Shown here one piece after another: positions 36,731 to 44,355 of a stretch of DNA of 64,000 nucleotides. The notes beneath the pieces were generated by a model. The model was not told the DNA's origin, did not search any database, and saw only the letters and a list, made by a program, of their open reading frames with translations. The position numbers and the translations under genes are program-made. The DNA is taken from assembly GCA_023430885.1 (NCBI GenBank), contig JAEYYH010000008.1, forward strand, positions 1 to 64,000, written 5' to 3'. The DNA is from Bacillota bacterium. GTDB lineage: Bacteria > Bacillota_I > Bacilli_A > RF39 > UBA660. Positions within the stretch are counted from its first letter, which is position 1. The number at the start of each line of letters is the position of its first letter.

Positions 36731-36820
36731 TTTTGTGCTTTTTTTTTCTTTATTTTTTTCTTGATTAACATATTTTCGTGTAGTATACTGTAAATAGACT
36801 ATTTTGTGGTGAGGTAAAAA

Positions 36821-37621
36821 ATGACTATTAAATTAACTGAAGAAAAATATAAAAAACTAAAAAAAGAAGTCGCTAAAAATAGGCAATTAATTAGTCTAAA
36901 TGACTCGAATATAAAAGAAAAAGAAAAACAAGTAATGGATCATGCTGATTCATTACTCTTTGATAATGATGAAGAAAAGCAATTTTATATTGCAAATTTT
37001 TTAATACCAGATGATAAACTTTTTTATGAAACTTATCTGGAAAATGGAAAGAATTTAAAAAAATGTGCTGATGTATTTGGAGTATCATCTAATATAGTTT
37101 TAGCAAGAGCATTTGAACTTGGAAAATATCAAGAATACATGTCAAAGATAGTTGATGAGAAGGGTGAACGAGTAATGAGTGAGATAGAAATTATAGATGC
37201 TTTTCCTATTGCAGAAAAAGCTGATGATAAACAAAGTGAAAAAGTCATAGATAAACATGTTGAGGATGATACATTAAAAGCAATAAATAGAATTAACCAA
37301 TTATTTGAATCTAATTTACATCAAGAAGAAATGATTTTGAATCAATCTAAAACAATAGAAAATCAAAATCAAGAGATTAGTACTTTAGAGTCTTCTATAA
37401 AAGATAAAGATACTATCATCGCGGGATTAAAAGAAACAATTAAGAAAAAAGAGGAACAAATCCGTGACGATGAAAAAACAATTCGTGAAATGGAAGAAGA
37501 AATTGAAAGTTATAGAAGAATGATAAAAGAGCTTACTCCATACCGCGATAATTATAAGAAAATAATAGGTTTTTTGGATAAAAGTATTGTAAAAGAAGAA
37601 AATCAAGCAAAAAGTGCATAA
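36821..37621 (+). CDS. Coiled-coil protein with IrrE/ImmA-like C-half, no HExxH
   Basis: This 266-residue soluble protein. Residues 45-110 (EEKQFYIANFLIPDDKLFYE...KKCADVFGVSSNIVLARAFELGKY) resemble the second half of the ImmA/IrrE metallopeptidase family (EANxFAxxLLMP followed by a HTH-like segment). The preceding region has no HExxH, so no protease activity is expected. Residues 150-245 form a long coiled coil rich in Glu/Lys. Function is unknown. ATG follows GTGAGGT. Confidence 0.6.
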   Translation: MTIKLTEEKYKKLKKEVAKNRQLISLNDSNIKEKEKQVMDHADSLLFDNDEEKQFYIANFLIPDDKLFYETYLENGKNLKKCADVFGVSSNIVLARAFELGKYQEYMSKIVDEKGERVMSEIEIIDAFPIAEKADDKQSEKVIDKHVEDDTLKAINRINQLFESNLHQEEMILNQSKTIENQNQEISTLESSIKDKDTIIAGLKETIKKKEEQIRDDEKTIREMEEEIESYRRMIKELTPYRDNYKKIIGFLDKSIVKEENQAKSA

Positions 37622-37646
37622 AATAGGCGATAATACTAATAAATAC

Positions 37647-37675
37647 TTGACAAAACAATATATTAATTATATAAT
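37647..37675 (+). promoter_or_regulatory. infC operon promoter
   Basis: TTGACA (37647-37652) and TATAAT (37670-37675), both perfect, with a 17-base spacer. Confidence 0.9.
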
Positions 37676-37681
37676 CAAAGA

Positions 37682-37826
37682 CGTACAAAGAGGAAAGAAG
37701 AAGTATCCACTTCTCACCTGATAGCCAAAGGGTTATAGGTAAAATGCCGATAATTTATTTATCTTATACTATAGGATAATATTAAATTGGTTTTTAAGTG
37801 GATACATTCGTGTATTCACTTTTTTA
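37682..37826 (+). ncRNA. infC-rpmI-rplT leader (L20-type autoregulatory leader)
   Basis: About 145 nt lie between the promoter start and infC, ending in an intrinsic terminator. In Bacillus this leader folds to mimic the L20 site on 23S rRNA and terminates when free L20 is abundant. Position and arrangement match that leader; I did not verify the consensus base by base. Confidence 0.7.
37796..37826 (+). terminator. Attenuator terminator before infC
   Basis: 11-bp stem with one G-T pair (37796-37806 with 37811-37821), TTCG tetraloop and a T-run, ending 3 bases before the infC Shine-Dalgarno. Confidence 0.85.
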
Positions 37827-37841
37827 TTGGAGGTGCTTAGT

Positions 37842-38375
37842 ATAGCAATTAAACAAAAAGATTTGTATATTAATGAACAAATCAGAGCAAAAGAAGTAAT
37901 GGTAATTGGTCCAAATGGAGAGCAATTAGGTCTTAAGGGTATAAAAGATGCCTTAACACTTGCAAGTTATGCAGGATTTGACTTGGTTCTTATTAGTCCT
38001 ACAAGTAATCCACAAGTTTGTAAAATAATGGATTATAACAAGTTCAAATATGAATCAAAAAAGAAAAATAAAGAAAATATGAAAAAGCAACGTGAAACAA
38101 ATTTAGAAATGAAAGAATATCGTTTATCTGTAACAATCGATGTAGCTGATTTCCAAACTAGAGTTCGTAATGCTAGTAAATATTTGGAAAAAGGTCATAA
38201 AATTAAAGTATCTGTTAAGTTTAGAGGAAGAGAAATGGCTCATTCTGAGCTTGGAAAAGATGTTTTGCTTCGATTTGCAAATGCTGTAGTGGATATAGCA
38301 ACTATTGAAACTCCACCTAAGATGGAAGGCCGCTACATGAATATGATACTAATGCCAACAACAAAAGAAAAATAG
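37842..38375 (+). CDS. infC: Translation initiation factor IF-3, probable AUA start
   Basis: This factor of about 177 residues has the IF3 N-domain (KDLYINEQIRAKEVMVIGPNGEQLG) and C-domain (EYRLSVTIDVADFQTRVRNASKYLEKGHKIKVSVKFRGREM). GGAGGTG at 37829-37835 is 6 bases before an ATA codon at 37842; the expected N-terminus (M)AIKQKDLYIN starts exactly there. TTG at 37827 precedes the Shine-Dalgarno and cannot use it. A rare start codon is the known device by which IF3 represses its own translation. Confidence 0.93.
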   Translation: MAIKQKDLYINEQIRAKEVMVIGPNGEQLGLKGIKDALTLASYAGFDLVLISPTSNPQVCKIMDYNKFKYESKKKNKENMKKQRETNLEMKEYRLSVTIDVADFQTRVRNASKYLEKGHKIKVSVKFRGREMAHSELGKDVLLRFANAVVDIATIETPPKMEGRYMNMILMPTTKEK

Positions 38376-38386
38376 GAGGAATTATT

Positions 38387-38575
38387 ATGCCAAAATTAAA
38401 AACACACAAAGGAACTAGAAAAGTTCTTAACGTTCGTGATGGTGGATCTATTTCTATAGGTCATCCAAGTACTAGACATAATACTGGTAAAAAGAATACT
38501 GCTGCTAGTAGAGCAGGAAGAAGTAGAGCTGCTTTAAACAATTCTGATTACAAGAGAATTAAAACACTAATATAA
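38387..38575 (+). CDS. rpmI: Ribosomal protein L35
   Basis: This 62-residue basic protein begins PKLKTHKGTRKV and ends with the L35 pattern of Lys/Arg clusters. ATG follows AGGAGGA, 11 bases after infC. Confidence 0.95.
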   Translation: MPKLKTHKGTRKVLNVRDGGSISIGHPSTRHNTGKKNTAASRAGRSRAALNNSDYKRIKTLI

Positions 38576-38610
38576 TATAATTTAACACAAAAAAATAGGA
38601 GGAAAAAAAT

Positions 38611-39144
38611 ATGACAAGAGTTAAAGGTGGCACAATCAGTCGTGCTCGTCATAAAAAAATATTAGACCAAGCCAAAGGTTACTTTGGTAGTAAACATAGA
38701 ATTTTCAGTAGTGCTAAAGAACAAGTAATGCATTCTGGAAAATATGCTTATAGAGATAGAAGACAAAAGAAGAGAGATTTTAGAAAATTATGGATTACAA
38801 GAATTAATGCTGCTTGCCGTGCAAACGACATTAGTTACTCTAAATTCATTAACGGTTTATTAAAAGCTAACATTGATATGAACAGAAAAGTACTTTCTGA
38901 ATTAGCTATTGATAATGCTGCTGCATTTACAGAATTAGTAAATATTGCTAAAGCTGCATTAGAAGGAACTTTAAAAGAAGAAGTAGTTAAAGCTGCTCCT
39001 GCTAAAAAAGTAGCTTCAGTTAAAGAAGAAAAAGCTGACTTATCTGCTATGACAGTTGCTGAATTACGTGAAATGGCAAAAGCTAAAGATGTAACAGGCG
39101 CTTCAACAATGAAGAAAGCTGAATTAATCGATGCATTAAAATAA
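38611..39144 (+). CDS. rplT: Ribosomal protein L20 with a C-terminal Rho-N/SAP-like extension
   Basis: This 177-residue protein. Residues 1-118 are a standard L20 (TRVKGGTISRARHKKILDQAKGYFGSKH...). Residues ~119-140 are an Ala/Lys/Glu linker, and 141-177 (LSAMTVAELREMAKAKDV...MKKAELIDALK) match the Rho-N/SAP fold, a nucleic-acid-binding helix-extension-helix. L20 is normally about 118 residues, so this is a fusion. L20 is also the expected repressor of this operon. Confidence 0.93.
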   Translation: MTRVKGGTISRARHKKILDQAKGYFGSKHRIFSSAKEQVMHSGKYAYRDRRQKKRDFRKLWITRINAACRANDISYSKFINGLLKANIDMNRKVLSELAIDNAAAFTELVNIAKAALEGTLKEEVVKAAPAKKVASVKEEKADLSAMTVAELREMAKAKDVTGASTMKKAELIDALK

Positions 39145-39164
39145 CCATAAGGTTATTTTTTTTG
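39139..39164 (+). terminator. Terminator after rplT
   Basis: AAATAACC/GGTTATTT stem (39139-39146 with 39151-39158) with eight T; the TAA stop lies within it. Confidence 0.88.
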
Positions 39165-39167
39165 CCA

Positions 39168-39196
39168 TTGACAAGAACAAATGTTTGTTATATAAT
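39168..39196 (+). promoter_or_regulatory. Promoter of the HAD-like gene
   Basis: TTGACA (39168-39173) and TATAAT (39191-39196), 17-base spacer. Confidence 0.85.
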
Positions 39197-39225
39197 TATC
39201 ATACAGTAGAAGTGGAGAAGTAAAT

Positions 39226-39744
39226 ATGAGAAACCTTTATATAGACTTTGATGGTGTTATAATGAATACTATTGAAATTAGTTATTCAGAATTAAAAAAA
39301 ATAGGCTTAGATGATAAAGATCCTAAAGATCAAAAGGCAGTAAGGAAATATTATGCTGAACTTGATTGGAATATATTATTAAATGAAAAAGCATCTATTA
39401 TTAATGATGCAATGAATTGTATACAGCAAATTCTTGACAGTAAATTATATGAGGTCACTATTTTATCTCATGTTAATTCTCTTCAAGAAGCAATAGAAAA
39501 AGTAAAATATATCAGAAAATATTTTAGAGATATAACTGTCATTCCAGTTCCAAGAGAAATATCTAAAACTGAAATGGTTCATACAGAAGGTGATATTCTT
39601 GTTGATGACTATGTAGGAAATTTACAAGAGTGGAAAGATGCTGGGGGAATTGGTATAAAATTCTCTACTAAATTAAATGGTAAAGGTTTTGTAGTAATAG
39701 ATAAATTAGATCAACTATTAGATATATCATTATTAGGAGAATAA
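39226..39744 (+). CDS. HAD-family 5'-nucleotidase-like protein
   Basis: This 172-residue HAD phosphatase has motif I DFDGVIMNT (nucleophile Asp and acid Asp), motif II in TILSHVNS, motif III Lys around SKTEMV and motif IV ILVDDYVGN. It resembles the NT5C (5'(3')-deoxyribonucleotidase) branch. Substrate is not fixed by sequence. ATG follows GTGGAGA. Confidence 0.75.
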   Translation: MRNLYIDFDGVIMNTIEISYSELKKIGLDDKDPKDQKAVRKYYAELDWNILLNEKASIINDAMNCIQQILDSKLYEVTILSHVNSLQEAIEKVKYIRKYFRDITVIPVPREISKTEMVHTEGDILVDDYVGNLQEWKDAGGIGIKFSTKLNGKGFVVIDKLDQLLDISLLGE

Positions 39745-39775
39745 AATTACATTTTCAAATAATGTAATTTTCTTA
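39743..39775 (+). terminator. Terminator after the HAD-like gene
   Basis: Perfect 11-bp stem (39743-39753 with 39761-39771), T-rich tail. Confidence 0.8.
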
Positions 39776-39824
39776 TATATAAATCTATTTATATGTTAGA
39801 ATATATTATAGGGATAGTGATTGA

Positions 39825-40412
39825 ATGGAACAAATAATTAATCAAATAATTGAAAATTTAGAGCAATTAGTTATAAGCTCACCACCTTATTTAGGTGTAC
39901 TTATAGGTATGTTCGTTATAGTATTAGAATCTATGTTACCAATGCTTCCACTGGCTGTATTTATTGCTTTAAATATGGTGCTATTTGGTAATTTAGCGGG
40001 TTTTATTATGTCGTGGGTGGCAACTATTATTGGTTGCATTCTTATGTTTACTATATCAAGAAAATATTTTAGCAATTTTTTTGAACGAAAAACAAAAAAT
40101 TCAAAAAAAGTTAAAAACCTTATGAATATAATTAATAAGATGGAATTTTCGACTTTAGTAATAATTACTGCACTTCCATTCACACCTGCATTTTTAATTA
40201 ATATTGCAGCAGGTTTATCAAAAATGAGTTATAAAAAATTTATATTGAACATATTAATATCTAAGATAGCTGTAATATATTTCTGGGGATATATTGGAAC
40301 TACATTTTTAGACAGCCTAAATGATATGGGCGTTCTTATAAAATTAGGTATATTATTAGGAGGAACTTACATATTATCTAAAGTGATTATGAAAAAAAAT
40401 AAAATTGAATAG
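39825..40412 (+). CDS. VTT-domain (TVP38/TMEM64/DedA-type) membrane protein
   Basis: This 195-residue protein has about five hydrophobic segments and the VTT pattern: LPLAVFIALNMVLFGNLAGFIMSWVATIIGC, then a conserved stretch TALPFTPAFLINIAAGLSKMSYKKF. The superfamily includes lipid scramblases and undecaprenyl-phosphate flippases. It is followed by rmuC after 9 bases. Confidence 0.8.
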   Translation: MEQIINQIIENLEQLVISSPPYLGVLIGMFVIVLESMLPMLPLAVFIALNMVLFGNLAGFIMSWVATIIGCILMFTISRKYFSNFFERKTKNSKKVKNLMNIINKMEFSTLVIITALPFTPAFLINIAAGLSKMSYKKFILNILISKIAVIYFWGYIGTTFLDSLNDMGVLIKLGILLGGTYILSKVIMKKNKIE

Positions 40413-40421
40413 GAGGAAAAT

Positions 40422-41492
40422 ATGGATTATATAATAATTGGACTACTTATTTTACTTATAATTTTAGTAGTTATATCTATTACTAAAAATATTAACGAAT
40501 CTAATATAACAGAAAGACTTGGAAGAGTTGAAACAAATACAATCAAAGAGCTTGGTGAGTTTAAATCTTCACTTAGTCGTGATATGAATGAAGATTTTAC
40601 TAAACTTAATACTAGTATGGAAGAAAAACTACGTTTAATAAATGATAGAGTAAATGAAAGATTAGATCAAAATTTTGAAAAAACTAATAAAACTTTTACT
40701 TCAGTTTTGGAGAGATTAAGTAAGATAGATGAAGCTCAAAAGAAAATAGATAATTTATCTAATGATATAGTTTCACTTCAAGGAGTTCTTACTGATAAAA
40801 AATCTAGAGGTATATTTGGGGAAGTTAATCTTAAAAATATAATGGTCAATGTTTTTGGCGAAAACAATGATAAAATATATAAAATGCAATATGGTTTTAA
40901 TAATGGGACTATTGCAGATTGTGTTTTATTTGCACCAGAACCCCTAGGTACAATAGCTATAGATTCTAAGTTTCCACTTGAAAATTATCAGAAAATGATT
41001 GATAAAAAAAATAGTCCTGATATCAGATTACAATCAGAAAAATTATTTAAAGCTGATATGAAAAAACATATTGATGCTATTTCTAGTAAATACATAATAC
41101 CAGAAGTAACATCAGATCAAGCAATTTTATTTTTACCAGCCGAAGCGATATTTGCAGAAGTTAATGCATATCATGCTGATTTAATTCAGTATGCTTATAA
41201 GAAAAGAATTTGGATAACAAGTCCAACTACTTTAATTAGTACATTAACAACAATTCAAGTAATACTTAAAAATATTGAAAGAGATAAGAATACAAATATC
41301 ATTCGCCGTGAATTAAATTTATTAGGAGAAGATTTTAAACGTTATAAAGATAGATGGGATAAGCTTTATAGAAGTATTGAAACAGTATCAAAAGATGTTA
41401 AAGATATTCATACAACAACTAATAAAATTACTAATCGTTTTGACACAATTAGTAGCGGAGAGGTGAAACAAATCGAATATGAGGAAAATTAA
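40422..41492 (+). CDS. rmuC: RmuC-family DNA recombination protein
   Basis: This 356-residue protein has an N-terminal transmembrane helix (1-22), a coiled-coil region (30-120) and the RmuC PD-(D/E)xK-like nuclease domain with KSRGIFGEVNL, DCVLF...IAIDSKFPLENY and IWITSPTTLI. The family limits inversion at short repeats and acts in genome stability and defence-like DNA processing. ATG follows AGGAGGA; its end overlaps the next gene by 14 bases. Confidence 0.9.
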   Translation: MDYIIIGLLILLIILVVISITKNINESNITERLGRVETNTIKELGEFKSSLSRDMNEDFTKLNTSMEEKLRLINDRVNERLDQNFEKTNKTFTSVLERLSKIDEAQKKIDNLSNDIVSLQGVLTDKKSRGIFGEVNLKNIMVNVFGENNDKIYKMQYGFNNGTIADCVLFAPEPLGTIAIDSKFPLENYQKMIDKKNSPDIRLQSEKLFKADMKKHIDAISSKYIIPEVTSDQAILFLPAEAIFAEVNAYHADLIQYAYKKRIWITSPTTLISTLTTIQVILKNIERDKNTNIIRRELNLLGEDFKRYKDRWDKLYRSIETVSKDVKDIHTTTNKITNRFDTISSGEVKQIEYEEN

Positions 41493-42081
41493 TATTCTGC
41501 TAAAAGTAGTTTCAATTATTATAGGGTTAGTAGTAGGCATAAATCAGGTTATACATGGTTTCCCTGCGGGAGAAATTATTATTTCTTTTTCCTTAATAAT
41601 AATAGTATTAATGCCAAATATTTTAAGAAGATTTAATTTTAGAATAACACCATCAATTGAATTTATATATTTATTTTTTATTTTTGTTGCACAGGCACTT
41701 GGTTCTGTTCTTAATTTTTATCAAACATTTTATTTTTATGACAAAGCAGTACACTTTTTATCAGGTGTAGTTGATTCTTTTGCTGCGATATTTATATTAG
41801 TTAAGTTTCATAAATATAATGAAAAGAATCTTGCTTTTAACTGCATAATGATAATATTTACTGTTATGGCTATAGCTGGATTTTGGGAGATTTTTGAATA
41901 TACGGGTAACTTATTATTAGGTGGAGATGCTCAAAAAGTAGTAGCTACAGGTGTTAATGATACAATGACTGATATTATTGTAGCGTTACTAGGCTCAATT
42001 TTAGTATGTATAGCTTATTTATATGAACAAGAGAATAACAAAAAAATGTTAATTGAAAGATTTATTACAGAAGTAAGGTAA
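41479..42081 (+). CDS. DUF2238 (YjdF-type) membrane protein
   Basis: This 200-residue protein has about six helices and the DUF2238 pattern YDKAVHFLSGVV, WEIFEYTGN and NDTMTDIIVALLG. Function of the family is unknown. It is translationally coupled to rmuC, with GCGGAGAGGTG upstream. Confidence 0.78.
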   Translation: MRKINILLKVVSIIIGLVVGINQVIHGFPAGEIIISFSLIIIVLMPNILRRFNFRITPSIEFIYLFFIFVAQALGSVLNFYQTFYFYDKAVHFLSGVVDSFAAIFILVKFHKYNEKNLAFNCIMIIFTVMAIAGFWEIFEYTGNLLLGGDAQKVVATGVNDTMTDIIVALLGSILVCIAYLYEQENNKKMLIERFITEVR

Positions 42082-42095
42082 TAAATCTTTTTTTT
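42056..42095 (+). terminator. Terminator overlapping the DUF2238 gene end
   Basis: Perfect 13-bp stem (42056-42068 with 42078-42090) followed by T; the TAA stop is in the second arm. Confidence 0.88.
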
Positions 42096-42151
42096 GTAAA
42101 ATACTATATTTTTTTGAAAATTTATTGTATCATAAAATTAGGGGGTAGTAT

Positions 42152-44287
42152 ATGAAACAACAAATATTAGATTTACTTGATAATTCTAAAGCTTATACTG
42201 TTAAAGAAATAACAGATGCTTTAGATATTCCAAATGAAAACGAAACTAGACAGATATTAGGCGAGATGTGCGATAGTTTGGATTTGTTTCAGACGAAAAA
42301 GAATAAATATATTCTTTTTAAAAATTGTCCACTAAAAAAAGGAACAATTTCAATAGCTAAAGGTGGTTATGGCTTTGTTAATTTTGGTGAGTCAACAGAT
42401 GCTTTTATTCCAGCTAGGAATTTAAATGGAGCTATGGATGGTGATACTGTTGCTATTGAAATAGTTAACAGGGTAAAAGATAAAGTCGAGGCTAAGGTTG
42501 TAAAAGTTGTAGCCCATGATTTAATGCCATTAGTAGGCGAAATAGTGATTAAAAAAAGAAAAACATATATTTTGCTGGATAACAACAAAAACAACCTTAA
42601 AGTGGTACTAGATGGTCAAATAAATGGTATGGTAGATGGTACTAAGGTTGTAATTAAATTAAAAGATAAAATAGATAAAGATACATATAGTGCTGAAGTA
42701 GTGGAAGTATTAGGTCATAAAGATGACCCTGGTGTTGATTTAAAATCAATAGTAAGACAATATAATATTCCTGATGTATTTCCAGCTGAAGTAGAAGAAG
42801 CTTTAAAAAATATACCAGATGAAGTAACTGAAGATGTAGCAAAAGAAATGCTAGTTAAAGGTGCTAAAGATTTAAGAAATGAAAATATCTTTACTATTGA
42901 TGGTGATGATACAAAAGATATTGATGATGCAGCTTCAATAAAGATACTTCCAAATGGTAATTATGAACTTAATATTCATATTGCTAATGTATCACATTAT
43001 GTACCTATAGGTAGTCCAATATGGGAAAATGCCATGAGTAGAGGAACTAGTGTTTATATACCAGGCGCAAGTATTCCAATGCTTCCAAGAAAATTATCTA
43101 ATGGTATATGTTCACTTAATCCAGAAGTAGATAGATTAGCATTGACTTTCCAAATGGAAATAGATCATAAAGGTCATGTTGTTAACTTTGATACATTTGA
43201 AAGTATCATAAATTCTAGAAAACAAATGACATATAAAAATGTTAATAAAATATTAGAAGAAAATATAATTCCAGAAGGATATGAACCATTTGTAGAAGAC
43301 TTAAAAATAATGCAAGTTTTAGCCCATATTTTACGTGTTAAAAAAGTAAAAAGAGGTTTTATTGATTTTGAAATTGATGAAAATAAAATTGAAGTAGATA
43401 AAAATGGTAAACCGGTAAATGTAACTTTAAGACCTAGAGGAGAAGCAGAAAAGCTTATTGAAGACTTTATGGTTCAAACAGGTGAAAGTGCTTCTTGTTA
43501 TTTAGATATAAAAGATGAACAAAAAGAAGAACCAACTTCTCATGTATATCGTGTTCATGGAGAACCAAAAGAAGAAAAGATAGTGAATTTAAAAGCATTC
43601 TTAAATGCTCTTAATTATAAAACTAAGAATTTAGATGAGCTTAGTCCTTTGCATATGCAAATGCTATTAGAAGAAATGAAAGATAAAAAAGAATACTTAA
43701 TAATTGCTAGAGAATTACTTAGATGTATGCAAAAAGCAATTTATAGTACTAAAAACATTGGTCATTTTGCTTTAGCAAGTTTAAGTGATTGTCAAGTGAC
43801 TTCTCCAATAAGAAGAGCAGGCGATTTAGTAAATCATGTGCTTATAAAAGAAAATATCTACGAAAAGAAGAGTAATATAAATTGGAAAAAGCAAATGCCT
43901 ATTTTAGCAGCAAATGCTTCTGCTACAGAAAGAAATGCAGATTCCTGTGAAAAAGCAGCCGATAAAATGAAAATGGCCGAATATATGCAAGATCATATTG
44001 GTGAAGAGTTTGAGGGAATGATAACTTCACTTACAAAATCTGGTTTCTTTGTAGAACTATCTAATTTAATAGATGGATTTGTAAGTATTCAAACATTTAC
44101 AGATGATAAGTATATTTATGATGAAAGTAAATTTTGTTTTATTGGAAGAGATAATCATAAAAAATATCGTTTAGGTGATAGAGTAACTATCAGAGTAATA
44201 GGTGCTAATAAGGCAGCTAGTACAATTGATTTTGAAATCAAATCTAAAGAAGATATTAAAGTTAAAAAACTAACAAATTTAAAATAA
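42152..44287 (+). CDS. Divergent RNase R paralogue
   Basis: This 711-residue RNase II/R-family protein has an N-terminal winged helix (1-55), cold-shock domains, an RNB domain starting near residue 240 with the acidic cluster TIDGDDTKDIDDA, and a C-terminal S1 domain (EEFEGMITSLTKSGFFVEL). The four catalytic Asp are kept, but the usual HFTSPIRRYPDLxxHR reads QVTSPIRRAGDLVNHV, and the region before it is shorter than in the neighbour. It may be less active or have other specificity. It has its own terminator, and the canonical copy follows. Confidence 0.85.
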   Translation: MKQQILDLLDNSKAYTVKEITDALDIPNENETRQILGEMCDSLDLFQTKKNKYILFKNCPLKKGTISIAKGGYGFVNFGESTDAFIPARNLNGAMDGDTVAIEIVNRVKDKVEAKVVKVVAHDLMPLVGEIVIKKRKTYILLDNNKNNLKVVLDGQINGMVDGTKVVIKLKDKIDKDTYSAEVVEVLGHKDDPGVDLKSIVRQYNIPDVFPAEVEEALKNIPDEVTEDVAKEMLVKGAKDLRNENIFTIDGDDTKDIDDAASIKILPNGNYELNIHIANVSHYVPIGSPIWENAMSRGTSVYIPGASIPMLPRKLSNGICSLNPEVDRLALTFQMEIDHKGHVVNFDTFESIINSRKQMTYKNVNKILEENIIPEGYEPFVEDLKIMQVLAHILRVKKVKRGFIDFEIDENKIEVDKNGKPVNVTLRPRGEAEKLIEDFMVQTGESASCYLDIKDEQKEEPTSHVYRVHGEPKEEKIVNLKAFLNALNYKTKNLDELSPLHMQMLLEEMKDKKEYLIIARELLRCMQKAIYSTKNIGHFALASLSDCQVTSPIRRAGDLVNHVLIKENIYEKKSNINWKKQMPILAANASATERNADSCEKAADKMKMAEYMQDHIGEEFEGMITSLTKSGFFVELSNLIDGFVSIQTFTDDKYIYDESKFCFIGRDNHKKYRLGDRVTIRVIGANKAASTIDFEIKSKEDIKVKKLTNLK

Positions 44288-44296
44288 CAAAAAAAT

Positions 44297-44325
44297 AATA
44301 TAGCTAAATGCTATATTTTTTTTGC
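44297..44325 (+). terminator. Terminator between the RNase R paralogues
   Basis: AATATAGC/GCTATATT stem (44297-44304 with 44310-44317) followed by T. Confidence 0.85.
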
Positions 44326-44355
44326 ATTTTATAGTATGATAATTATGGTGATAAT

